Assembly (NCBI RefSeq): GCF_014195535.1
Contig: NZ_JACIBY010000008.1
Coordinates: 124,001-188,000 of the forward strand
Source of the DNA: Runella defluvii
GTDB taxonomy: Bacteria; Bacteroidota; Bacteroidia; Cytophagales; Spirosomataceae
Length of the DNA stretch: 64,000 nt
Direction of reading: 5' to 3'
Shown piece by piece: positions 42,083-50,982 of the stretch. Each line of letters starts with the position of its first letter. Position 1 is the stretch's first letter. The notes beneath the pieces were generated by a model. It ran no database searches and was not told where the DNA came from. It saw nothing but the letters and a program-made list of their open reading frames with translations. The position numbers were made by a program, and so were the translations under genes.

Positions 42083-43246
42083 TTACACCAGTTCGGCGGT
42101 GGTTAGGGGAGTGGCAGGTATTTCGGTCGGGATTTTATCGTAAAGCCTCGGCAACGAAACATTAGGCAAATGAGGTAAAACCAGTTCTGCAAAGTGATTG
42201 GCTTCTTCAATCAGCGGAAAACCCGAAAAGATGAAAGCTCGGAAACCCATGTCCATGTAACGATTGAGTTTCGTCACAATCTGTTCGGCACTTCCTACCA
42301 GCCCACTACCGCAGCCCGAAAAGACTTTTCCAATGTGGGTCCAGAGAATTTCTTCCGTGTAGCCCTCGTCGTCGGCCGTTTTACGGAACTCGTCTTGTCG
42401 AATAACGCCTAACGAACGAGAGTCTTCGCCCCGCGCTCGGATTTCGGCGGCGCGTTTTTCATCAAATTTGGAAATCAGCTTTTTGGCATAAGTCCGTGCT
42501 TCTTCTTGCGTTTCGCGGGCTACTACGTGAATTCGGAGGCCAAAATCTATTTTTCGACCGTATTTTGCCGCTCTTGCAGTCATGTCTTGCATGGTTGCGT
42601 ACATGGCTTCTTCTGACTCTGGCCACATCAAAAACACGTCGCAGTATTTGGCGCATACTTCTCTCGAACCCTCAGACGTTCCGCCAAAATAGAGCAGCGG
42701 GCCGCCGTTTTGGTAAGGTTTCACGGGGTCGGCGGGCATATCGAAGTTATAAATTTCACCTTTAAATTGGATGCGTTCCTGCGTCCAGGCTTGTTTCAGA
42801 ATTTCGATGACTTCGGTACAGCGTTGGTACCTAAAATCGGCATTTTCGCGCGTGCCTGGAAGGTCAGAGTTAATAATGTTTAAGATAAGGCGTCCCTTCA
42901 GTTGGTGGTCGAGCGAAGCCAACGCTCTTGCCAACATCGGTGGGTGGATTTCGCCCGTCCGAATGGCCGCCAAAAAAGTGATTTGGCTTGTTTCTTGGGC
43001 CAATGCCGACGTAACCGTCAACACGTCTTGGCCTACGGTATAAGCCGTTGGGTACAAAATACTGCTATACCCTAAGCGTTCGGCCTCCAACGTGATGTCT
43101 CGGCAATGGTCAAAACTGCTCCTTCGGGTGCTGTCTAGTATGCCTAAGTACTCGGTATCACCGCCGATGATGTCATTAAACCATGATATTTCGGCGACTC
43201 TTTGGGTGGTTCGGATGTCGGCCGTTGTTATTTTTGAAAGTGTCAT
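42083..43246 (-). CDS. SsuD-like LLM-class flavin-dependent monooxygenase (387 aa)
   Basis: Predicted FMNH2-dependent monooxygenase of the luciferase-like family, closest by eye to alkanesulfonate monooxygenase SsuD. Matching parts are AERLGYSSILYPTAY, SQITFLAAIRTGEIHPPMLA, PLLYFGGTSEGSREVCA, YGRKIDFGLRIHVVARET and LVGSAEQIVTKLNRY with FIFSGFPLIEEA. SsuD cleaves the C-S bond of sulfonates, giving an aldehyde and sulfite. No partner flavin reductase (SsuE) or ABC importer is in the window; the SusC/SusD pair may supply uptake over the outer membrane. The start codon overlaps the amidohydrolase stop (TAATG), so translation is coupled. NtaA/other LLM substrates cannot be excluded. Confidence 0.85.
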   Translation of the reverse strand: MTLSKITTADIRTTQRVAEISWFNDIIGGDTEYLGILDSTRRSSFDHCRDITLEAERLGYSSILYPTAYTVGQDVLTVTSALAQETSQITFLAAIRTGEIHPPMLARALASLDHQLKGRLILNIINSDLPGTRENADFRYQRCTEVIEILKQAWTQERIQFKGEIYNFDMPADPVKPYQNGGPLLYFGGTSEGSREVCAKYCDVFLMWPESEEAMYATMQDMTARAAKYGRKIDFGLRIHVVARETQEEARTYAKKLISKFDEKRAAEIRARGEDSRSLGVIRQDEFRKTADDEGYTEEILWTHIGKVFSGCGSGLVGSAEQIVTKLNRYMDMGFRAFIFSGFPLIEEANHFAELVLPHLPNVSLPRLYDKIPTEIPATPLTTAELV

Positions 43247-44952
43247 TACTTTTTCTTGAATACTGTTTTTCCCTCTTTGATGGTTTCGAGAACGACTACG
43301 TCTTTGATTTTTGACGGTTCAATCGTCAAAATGTCGTCCGAAAGCACGACTAAGTCGGCCAATTTTCCTTTTTCAATCGAACCTTTGGTATTTTCTTCAA
43401 AGTACTCGTAGGCTCCATTGATGGTAATGGCGCGCAGCCCTTCAAGCGGCGTAAGGCGTTCTTCGGGGCCAATGACCTTTCCCGAACGAGATTTTCGTTC
43501 GACGGACGTCCACAACAAAAACAATTGATTGATGGGTGTCACGCCAAAGTCGGTGTGATTGGTCGCAATGATTCCTTTGGTTTGGGCGGTTTTCAACGGA
43601 CTCAAGAATTTCGCTCGGTCGTAGCCTAAGTTGGTCTCGTGCACATCGCCCCAGAAGAAGGCGTGGTTGCTAAAAAGCGAAGGTAAAAAACCGAGTTGTT
43701 TGTATTTGTCGAGCTGGTCGAGGCGCACAAACTGCGAGTGAATCACGACGGGGCGGCGGCCGAGGCTGGTTAAGCCCAGCACCTTATTGGCATTTTCTAC
43801 GGCTGTGATGTACATGTCAATTGCCGCATCGCCATTGCAGTGCACGTAAGGCTGAATGTTGTTGGCAAAAGCTTTGATAATCGCATCGTTGAACTGTTCC
43901 TGCGTTACTACTGGAAATCCCCGACACTCGGCATGGTCGCAGCCAGGTACTTTGGTCAAATAAGCTTTGCCAAAAAAAGCGGTTTTCCCTTGGGGTGAAC
44001 CGTCTGAGAAGAACTTAAATCCGTTGATTTTGAAGTGGTTTTTCAGCACGCCGTATTGGTAATTGGGATTATTGATGACTTTGTCAACAATGGGATACGA
44101 TGGCAAAGCCTCAATATCAATCACTAATTCGCCCCGTTTTGAAGCTTCGCGGAGCAGCTCCAACGACTCAAAACTACTGCTGCCGTCTTGGGCGGTAGTG
44201 ACGCCAAAGCTGGCGTAGTATTCCTGTTGCTCTTTGAGTTGGGCCAACCGCTCTTCTATAGTGCCCTTGCTCGAACCGCTCAGATTGACCCGCACCAATC
44301 CTTGGGCTTTTTCTTGAAGCAGCCCCGTTGGTTCTTTGGAGTTTTCTTTGCGTTCAATGACGCCCCCCGCAGGGTCAGGTGTTTCTGAGGTGACGCTTCC
44401 CGCTTTCAGTGCAGCCGAGTTGGCGACCGACATGTGCCCAGATACGTGCGTAATCACGACAGGGTTGTTGGGAAAAGCGGCGTCAAAATCTTCTTTGCGC
44501 GGGTGTCGTTTTTCTTCCAGTTGGTCAACGTCGTAGCCAAACCCACTAATCCAATCGCCTTCTTTGAGTCCCTTTTGGGCTTTAAACTTCTGTAATTCAG
44601 CGACGATGTCGGCAATTTTACGGATGTTTCCAACGGGTGGTGGGTTGAGGTTGGCCAAGTTAGCCCTGCCAAAACTCATGAAGTGGCTGTGGCCATCAAT
44701 AAGGCCTGGCGTGACCGTTTTTCCACCCAAATCCACTACTTGGGTGTTTTTTCCTTTCAGTTTTTCAATGTCTTTGGTGGTGCCAACCGCTAAAATTTTG
44801 CCATCTTGGACGGCCACGGCTTGGGCAATGGAATTTTGGTTGTCCACCGTTATGATTTTACCGTTAATAAAAATCTTATCGGCGGAAGTTTTCTGAGCAA
44901 ACACCGCCGTGCTTGCCCAGAAAAGTGAGATACTAAGAATGACTTTTTTCAT
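43246..44952 (-). CDS. Exported amidohydrolase, YtcJ-like (568 aa)
   Basis: Metal-dependent hydrolase of the amidohydrolase superfamily with an N-terminal signal peptide (about 1-19, ending VFAQ). Metal site motifs are LIDGHSHF (His-x-His), PYVHCNGDAAID and NHTDFG. YtcJ-like proteins hydrolyse amide or related bonds in small molecules; substrates are mostly unknown. The gene lies 31 bp after SusD and overlaps the SsuD-like gene, so the enzyme likely trims the imported compound in the periplasm before it crosses the inner membrane. Confidence 0.9.
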   Translation of the reverse strand: MKKVILSISLFWASTAVFAQKTSADKIFINGKIITVDNQNSIAQAVAVQDGKILAVGTTKDIEKLKGKNTQVVDLGGKTVTPGLIDGHSHFMSFGRANLANLNPPPVGNIRKIADIVAELQKFKAQKGLKEGDWISGFGYDVDQLEEKRHPRKEDFDAAFPNNPVVITHVSGHMSVANSAALKAGSVTSETPDPAGGVIERKENSKEPTGLLQEKAQGLVRVNLSGSSKGTIEERLAQLKEQQEYYASFGVTTAQDGSSSFESLELLREASKRGELVIDIEALPSYPIVDKVINNPNYQYGVLKNHFKINGFKFFSDGSPQGKTAFFGKAYLTKVPGCDHAECRGFPVVTQEQFNDAIIKAFANNIQPYVHCNGDAAIDMYITAVENANKVLGLTSLGRRPVVIHSQFVRLDQLDKYKQLGFLPSLFSNHAFFWGDVHETNLGYDRAKFLSPLKTAQTKGIIATNHTDFGVTPINQLFLLWTSVERKSRSGKVIGPEERLTPLEGLRAITINGAYEYFEENTKGSIEKGKLADLVVLSDDILTIEPSKIKDVVVLETIKEGKTVFKKK

Positions 44953-44983
44953 CGAATGGTCAATTGAAATTTGGGAGTAGGTT

Positions 44984-46453
44984 TTATCTTGGGGCTAATT
45001 TGTTGTAAGCCAGTTCATTGCTCGGGACAGCCCATACGTAGTTGGCTGCCGTCGGCAATACTTCGGGCGCAACGCCTGCATTACCGACTTTGGCGGGAAG
45101 TTTTTGGACTCTTCTCAACAAATCAGGCGTTCGGAAACCTTCTCCCAACAATTCAATCCGACGTTCGTTAAGAATCGTTTCGATTAATTCTTCCTTGGTT
45201 GAGATGCCTTTGGTAAAGGTGTAACTCGCATCCGAACGGTTCCGAACCGCTTTTAGCAAGGCCGTGGCCGTGGGCAAGTCACCTGCTTGAGCAGCGGCTT
45301 CGGCATAGTTAAGCAATACTTCAGCATAGCGAATGAGCGGAACGTAGTCGGAAAAAGGAGCCGAGTTTTTAGGAAATTTTCTCAACAGCTTTTGTCCCGT
45401 CGCATTGGTGGAAATCAATCCTTTACGGGCATCCGTAGAAGTGGCAGAGGCAAACACAGGATCTGCTACAATCCCTGCCGTATTTAGGTAAATGACGGGC
45501 GTTAAGTAATTGGCCGACAACGCACTTTGTAAGCCTGGCGCTTCAGTTGGGTTAATGTACGGAATGGTCAAAAGTACTTCATTGCCAACGTACGAACCCC
45601 CGAAAACAGTGGCGATGTTGGCTTCTAATTTATGCGTCAACGTGCCCGAAACGTACTGGTAAGGTGCGGCATCCGAAACGAGTTTTTTAGCGTCGGTAAC
45701 CACGGCAGCATAGTCGCCTTTGACCAAATTAACGCGTGTTTTCAGGGCAATCGCCGTTGCTTTGTGGGCTCTCGAAGCGACCAACAACGACGTAGAGTAC
45801 GTCACGGGCAAATCAGCTTCCGCCTCGTTGAGGTCTTTCAAAATTTGGGTATATACTTCGGCGACGGTACTAAACGCAAAGTCGTTGTTTCCGCCCGAGG
45901 TTTCAGCTTTTAAGCGAAGGGGCAGGGCCGCCGCTGTACTGCTTTGGAGGTAAGGTTTGGCGTAGGTTTGTACCAAACTGAAATAGGCAAACGCTCGTAA
46001 AAACTTAGCTTCTGCAATGTAATTTTTTCGTAAATCATCGGTCAATACCGTGGACGTACTCAGGTTTTCAATCAAAATGTTGGCCGAGTTGATAGTCGTG
46101 TAGGCCGAACTCCAAACGGCATTCACGAAATCTCCTGAAGACGTAATCGACTGGTTCCAGACGTTGGCGCCCGTGGAGTTGTTGCCGTCGTTTTGGCTAA
46201 ATTCGTCCCCTCGTTGTTCATTAAAGACCACATGACGACCTCCAAAGTAGGATTGACTCCCAAAGAGTGAATACAAGCCGTTGACTTGGGCCAAAATTTT
46301 GGCAGGCGTGCTGTAAGCGGCGTCCGTCGAAATGCTCGTGACGGGGACGGGATTTAAGAGGTTTTCGCGGCAGCCTGAGAGCGAGCCGATTAGGGCCGCA
46401 GCAACTAGAAATGAGCGACCAACATTGATTGTATAGAAAGATTGTCTTTTCAT
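44984..46453 (-). CDS. SusD/RagB family outer-membrane lipoprotein, operon 1 (489 aa)
   Basis: Surface lipoprotein that caps the SusC channel and binds the substrate. Lipobox GSLSGC with Cys28. N-terminal helical TPR-like part (PAKILAQVNGLYSLFGS, FLRAFAYFSLVQTYAKPYL) and the C-terminal signature YAEVLLNYAEAAAQAGD ... NERRIELLGEGFRTPDLLR are typical SusD. About 46% of its pattern recurs in the second SusD at 56297 by eye (shared motifs only; not computed). It lies 77 bp after its SusC partner. Confidence 0.95.
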   Translation of the reverse strand: MKRQSFYTINVGRSFLVAAALIGSLSGCRENLLNPVPVTSISTDAAYSTPAKILAQVNGLYSLFGSQSYFGGRHVVFNEQRGDEFSQNDGNNSTGANVWNQSITSSGDFVNAVWSSAYTTINSANILIENLSTSTVLTDDLRKNYIAEAKFLRAFAYFSLVQTYAKPYLQSSTAAALPLRLKAETSGGNNDFAFSTVAEVYTQILKDLNEAEADLPVTYSTSLLVASRAHKATAIALKTRVNLVKGDYAAVVTDAKKLVSDAAPYQYVSGTLTHKLEANIATVFGGSYVGNEVLLTIPYINPTEAPGLQSALSANYLTPVIYLNTAGIVADPVFASATSTDARKGLISTNATGQKLLRKFPKNSAPFSDYVPLIRYAEVLLNYAEAAAQAGDLPTATALLKAVRNRSDASYTFTKGISTKEELIETILNERRIELLGEGFRTPDLLRRVQKLPAKVGNAGVAPEVLPTAANYVWAVPSNELAYNKLAPR

Positions 46454-46530
46454 TTTTCAAAAAATTTGGAGCAGTGATAAGAAAACACTCAAAAGGTTCT
46501 TAGCACTAACTGATTTTAAACGACTAACAA

Positions 46531-49500
46531 TTAGAAACCAACGTTTAAGCCCAACGTGATGACCGACGCATTGACAGGTACATTTTGGTCTTTTCCAGAG
46601 TTAACGGAGTTTCCATTGATTGAAATTTCAGGGTCGGAGCCAGTGTATTTCGTGAAAGTGAGGATGTTGGAAGCCTGAACGTACGTTTTGATGGACGATA
46701 CGTACTTCGAAAACGAGCCATTTTGGAGCGGTATATTGTAGCTGAGGGCGATGTTTTTCAGTTTCAGAAACGAGCCGTCTTCAACAAAAGCAGAGTTGGT
46801 CGAAGAGAAACCGCCGCTGAAGCTGTCGCCCCACACGAGCTTAGGCACATCGGTGACTTGGCCTGGGGTAGTCCAACGGTCTTTGATCCACGTACCGTTG
46901 TTGAAATAGCGTTGGTCAGAAAGTGTTCCTTTGGTTCCGTTGTAGAGTTTATTTCCTCCCGAGAAAATCAGACCGATGGCCAAATCGAAGTTGCCGTATG
47001 TCAAGGTATTGTTGAATCCGCCGTAGTAAGTTGGTAACGACGGCCCCTGAATACGCCCGTCTTTGTAGTTGTCAATGGCCGCAACAGTCGTTCCTTCAAG
47101 CGTAGTAAAGGTACGTTTGAGGGCATCGTACTGAACTTGTTGATCGTTGGCATTGAGGTAGATACGGTTACCATTGGCAGGGTTGATGCCCAGCGAAGGA
47201 ACGGCAAAAATTGAACCTGCCGAATAACCCACGCGGGTGATGTTTTGAATCCCAAACGTGCTAATGACAGTCGGGTAAATGTCGCCTCCCGTGCCTAAGG
47301 CCGTCACGCGGTTTTTGAGGGTAGCAATGTTAAAATTGGCATTCCACTGAAATTTCTTTCCGTTGATGATGCTACCGTTGATGGCAAATTCAAACCCTTC
47401 GTTGTACAACGAGCCTACGTTGGCCGCGATGGAGTTGCCAGGGATTCCTTGCGAAAGCGACTGCGGCGCACTCAAAATTAGGTCGTCGATGGTGTTTTTG
47501 TAATAGTCGGCTTCCAACGTAAATCGGTTGTTCAAAATACCGAGACTCAGACCAATGTCGGTTTTCTTGCTCGATTCCCACCGTAAATTGGCGTTTCCTG
47601 CTTGCCCAAAAAACAACGTTGGTACGCCTGCGTAGGTACTCGAACTATACTGGGAAAGGGAAGCATAGTCGCTCAAGCTGCTGTTGCCGACAACGCCATA
47701 ACTTGCCCTGATTTTGAAGGAGTTGATGTAGTTTTTGAGCGGCGAGTTTTGGTAAAAGCTTTCTTCCGATACGTTCCACCCAACCGAGCCCCCTCCGAAA
47801 TTACCCCATTTGTTTCCCGCTGCCAAGGCCGATAGCCCATCCCGACGGAAGTTGAGGCTTACTAAGTATTTGCGGTTGTAATCGTAGTTGACGCTGCTGA
47901 AGAATGACAACAAACCGTTTTCTGACTGAATGGTAGAAGAAGGAGTGATGTTGGTAAAACCGCCTTGGTACGAGGTAAAGAAAGGGTCGGAAAGCCCCGT
48001 GCGCGTTGCTCCCCAACCATCGACTCTGCGGTAGATTTCTTCGTGTCCGAGCAATACTTTTAGATTATGAACATTCGCGAAAGTGGTATTGTAGGTAAGG
48101 GTGTTGGTCCAGTTGGAACGGAAAAAAGTCGTGTTGGAGTTTGATGCGGTGCCTCGCGTGGCAAAACCATCGCCACTTTGTAAGTTACGAAACTCTTTGT
48201 TTTCAATCACCAAATTATTGATCCCGTACACGGTCTTGAATTTGAGGTCTTTGAGAAGTTCCACCTCTGCAAAAATGCTCCCCAACAACGTGTTATTTTC
48301 CGAAGAGTTTTTATCAAGGTCGAGAATGGCCTGCAAGTTGTAAGCATTAAATACGCCCAAAGCGGTGCTGTTGGGGCCGTAACCGATGTTGCCGTTGGCC
48401 GTGTTGATATTGTAGGTTCCGTCGGCGTTATAAACGGGTACGTTTGGTGGCAAAATGTACGTCATACGAGCCAACGGCTGTAAGCCAATGTACTGGGTAT
48501 TCACGCTGTTACCCGACGAACTTGCCACGGAGTTGGGGCCAATTCCTCCTGAGTTAGGACCTGCGTTGACAGAATTAGTGAAAGAGAAATTGGTACCAAT
48601 CGTAATGTTTTTGTTCAGTTTGTGGTCTAAGTTTACCCGTGCCGTTTTGCGGTCAAACGTATTGGTTTTTAGAATCCCGTTTTGTTTGGTGTAATTGACC
48701 GACACAAAATAGCTGGTTGCGTCGTTGGCACCCGATACATTCAAGGTGTGGTTTTGCGAAACGCCTGTTTGGTAGGCAACATCGTACCAGTTGGTTTCGG
48801 TGGTAGAGCCGTCGGCGTTTTTGCCCAACACAAACCCAGGCGTCAGACCTGCATTGGTACGGGCTTCGTTTTTGATGGTTACGTAGTCTTCGGCGTTGAG
48901 TAATTGGGGCAAATTAAAAGGCTTGCTCCAGCTTACCCATGTATCGTAGTTGACTTTTGTTTTGCCTTTTTTTCCTTTTTTGGTGGTAATGACCACGACA
49001 CCATTGGCCGCACGCGAACCGTAAATGGCCGCCGACGAAGCGTCTTTAAGGACATCAATGGACTCAATGTCATTGGGGTTAATGTCGGCCAACGGGTTGT
49101 TTCCGACCGAACCTCCCGCCGAACCCGTAAATACGGTTACGCCGTCAACAATGATCAGTGGATAAACCGACGAGGTGATGGAGTTGATACCACGGATGCG
49201 GAAAACGGGCGTGCTGTTCAAGGCGCCACTCGGCTGGACGATGTTGACCCCCGCCGCTTGCCCTCCTAATAACTGGTCGAGACTTTGAGCTGGTCGATTT
49301 TCTAACTGCGCCGCCGACACTTTCACGGCTGAGCCCGTAAATGCCTTTTTGCTTTCACTACCGTAGCCCGTTACGACCACTTCCGAAAGCTGCTTGGCGT
49401 CTTCTTCGAGGTCAATGACAATGGGGCTTGATTCTACTTTTACTTCTTTGGATTTGTAACCGATAAAACTAACCACGAGCGTAAACGGAAATTTCTGCCC

Positions 49501-49725
49501 CGTTTGCAGGTGAAAAGCCCCTTCTTGGTTGGTAGAAGCACCGTTGGTTGTCCCTTTGATTTGAATGGTTGCACCGATGACGGGCTCATTGGTACGTTGG
49601 TCAAATATGCGCCCGTTTAATTTGGCGTTGATGGTTGGCTCGCTGTTTTGGGCGTGGAGGGTGTACGTTCCCAAGAATGCCAACGCCAAGAGAAGTATGG
49701 AGACTGTTTTTCTCATTTTTGTCAA
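46531..49725 (-). CDS. SusC/RagA family TonB-dependent receptor, operon 1 (1064 aa)
   Basis: Outer-membrane active transporter paired with the SusD downstream. A signal peptide (about 1-26), a carboxypeptidase-regulatory-like domain (about 35-110; GATIQIKGTTNGAST), the plug (about 115-230) with SEVVVTGYGS and the family's SusC signature DVLKDASSAAIYGSRAANG, then a 22-strand beta-barrel ending in a Phe (LGLNVGF). First gene of an eight-gene leftward operon with no glycoside hydrolase, so the ligand is probably not a polysaccharide. Confidence 0.95.
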   Translation of the reverse strand: MTKMRKTVSILLLALAFLGTYTLHAQNSEPTINAKLNGRIFDQRTNEPVIGATIQIKGTTNGASTNQEGAFHLQTGQKFPFTLVVSFIGYKSKEVKVESSPIVIDLEEDAKQLSEVVVTGYGSESKKAFTGSAVKVSAAQLENRPAQSLDQLLGGQAAGVNIVQPSGALNSTPVFRIRGINSITSSVYPLIIVDGVTVFTGSAGGSVGNNPLADINPNDIESIDVLKDASSAAIYGSRAANGVVVITTKKGKKGKTKVNYDTWVSWSKPFNLPQLLNAEDYVTIKNEARTNAGLTPGFVLGKNADGSTTETNWYDVAYQTGVSQNHTLNVSGANDATSYFVSVNYTKQNGILKTNTFDRKTARVNLDHKLNKNITIGTNFSFTNSVNAGPNSGGIGPNSVASSSGNSVNTQYIGLQPLARMTYILPPNVPVYNADGTYNINTANGNIGYGPNSTALGVFNAYNLQAILDLDKNSSENNTLLGSIFAEVELLKDLKFKTVYGINNLVIENKEFRNLQSGDGFATRGTASNSNTTFFRSNWTNTLTYNTTFANVHNLKVLLGHEEIYRRVDGWGATRTGLSDPFFTSYQGGFTNITPSSTIQSENGLLSFFSSVNYDYNRKYLVSLNFRRDGLSALAAGNKWGNFGGGSVGWNVSEESFYQNSPLKNYINSFKIRASYGVVGNSSLSDYASLSQYSSSTYAGVPTLFFGQAGNANLRWESSKKTDIGLSLGILNNRFTLEADYYKNTIDDLILSAPQSLSQGIPGNSIAANVGSLYNEGFEFAINGSIINGKKFQWNANFNIATLKNRVTALGTGGDIYPTVISTFGIQNITRVGYSAGSIFAVPSLGINPANGNRIYLNANDQQVQYDALKRTFTTLEGTTVAAIDNYKDGRIQGPSLPTYYGGFNNTLTYGNFDLAIGLIFSGGNKLYNGTKGTLSDQRYFNNGTWIKDRWTTPGQVTDVPKLVWGDSFSGGFSSTNSAFVEDGSFLKLKNIALSYNIPLQNGSFSKYVSSIKTYVQASNILTFTKYTGSDPEISINGNSVNSGKDQNVPVNASVITLGLNVGF

Positions 49726-50096
49726 AATGTTAGGTGAGTTAAAACGAAACTGGCAATTAAAATATTTAGACTATATATTTTATATATAAACAAAAAACGG
49801 TACAGACTTATTCTCCTTCTCAGGGGTTTTCCCTTAGAAGTATCACGTTCGACTCATTAAATAAGGATTGTTAAATGCCTATAATGTAGTCTTTGCACAA
49901 ATAAACTCACATCATTGCGCTCTTTAGCCTACTTTCTTTATCTAGGTAGAAGAGACGTGCAAATGTGAGCTTATTTGAAACAAAAAACAAAAAATAAATA
50001 TGATTTTTTTTAGTAAAACAACCCTTTTCTCTATCTGTTTATAGTACTAAAAATAGTACGTCTGATAGGTAGAGTTTTTCTAAGAAAACGGTTGAT
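49726..50096. other. 371-bp intergenic region upstream of operon 1, with a 15-bp inverted repeat
   Basis: AT-rich, no ORF. CAAATAAACTCACAT (49898-49912) and ATGTGAGCTTATTTG (49963-49977) are inverted copies with one mismatch, 50 bp apart. The region must hold the operon 1 promoter, but no exact TAnnTTTG box was found on the minus strand. No clear terminator for operon 2 (which ends at 50097, on the same strand) is seen on its downstream side within this gap. Confidence 0.5.
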
Positions 50097-50969
50097 TTAC
50101 CCTTTTTCAATGTGCAATGATGTCATGGAAAGGCTCCCCGAAAGAATATCATCGTTGAAAAAACGTACATTTTCGTCTTCTTCCTGTAACCCTAATACGT
50201 AAAGCAAAGGGAAGAAATGATCGGGGGTAGGGATGGCGTTGTTGGCATACTCACCCAGGGATTGGTATTTTAGCAGAGGAGTATGATTTTTATCGGCTAT
50301 CAACTTGTTGAATTTTTCCTTTGCTTCAATGGCCCAGTCAAACGGCTTGGCATTGTTAGAAGTCGTGTAGAGGTTATGAATAATATTGCCACTACCCAAA
50401 ATCAGCACCCCTTTTCGGCGGAGCGAAGCCAGTTGCTTACCAAGTTGATAATGGTACTCAGCGGGTTTGGTATAATCGACACTTAGCTGAATCACAGGAA
50501 TGTTAGCGTTTGGATAAAGTCTCCGAATGACCGTCCAAGCGCCATGGTCTAACCCCCAGTCATGGCTGAATTCCACCTGAGTTGTTTTGATTAATTCACG
50601 TGTTTCTTGGGCCAATGACAAGTTCCCTTTGGGCGTATATTTAACATCGAAAAGTTCTTTTGGGAAATTACTGAACGAGTGAATGGTGCGTTGCTCTTCC
50701 AAGGCCGTTACGAACGTGCCTTTGGTAAGCCAATGAGCCGAAATGCACAGGATAGCTTTAGGTGGTTCCAGTTTTTGTCCGAGCTCTTTCCATGCGTTGC
50801 TGTAGGCGTTATCGGTAATACCATTCATGGGACTTCCGTGCCCAATAAACAACAAAGGGGTTCGGTTGGACGATGGATTGTGGTTGAGGAGTTTCAACAC
50901 ATTGGCGTTCGCAGTGTAACCAGCTAGTGGTAAAAGCGATAAGGTTTGGAGAAATTCTTTCCTTTTCAT
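50097..50969 (-). CDS. LigB/DODA-type extradiol dioxygenase family protein (290 aa)
   Basis: Member of the class III extradiol ring-cleavage dioxygenase superfamily, close to 4,5-DOPA dioxygenase (YgiD). ATG 50969 is chosen: it starts a hydrophobic export-like segment (MKRKEFLQTLSLLPLAG) and avoids overlap with the M19-like gene. Metal-site histidines lie in FIGHGSPMNG, CISAHW and GSGNIIHNL; the LDHGAW motif is also typical. Exported members are less usual for this family. Last gene of operon 2, 13 bp after the M19-like gene. Substrate unknown. Confidence 0.87.
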   Translation of the reverse strand: MKRKEFLQTLSLLPLAGYTANANVLKLLNHNPSSNRTPLLFIGHGSPMNGITDNAYSNAWKELGQKLEPPKAILCISAHWLTKGTFVTALEEQRTIHSFSNFPKELFDVKYTPKGNLSLAQETRELIKTTQVEFSHDWGLDHGAWTVIRRLYPNANIPVIQLSVDYTKPAEYHYQLGKQLASLRRKGVLILGSGNIIHNLYTTSNNAKPFDWAIEAKEKFNKLIADKNHTPLLKYQSLGEYANNAIPTPDHFFPLLYVLGLQEEDENVRFFNDDILSGSLSMTSLHIEKG

Positions 50970-50982
50970 CGTTGATTTGGTT

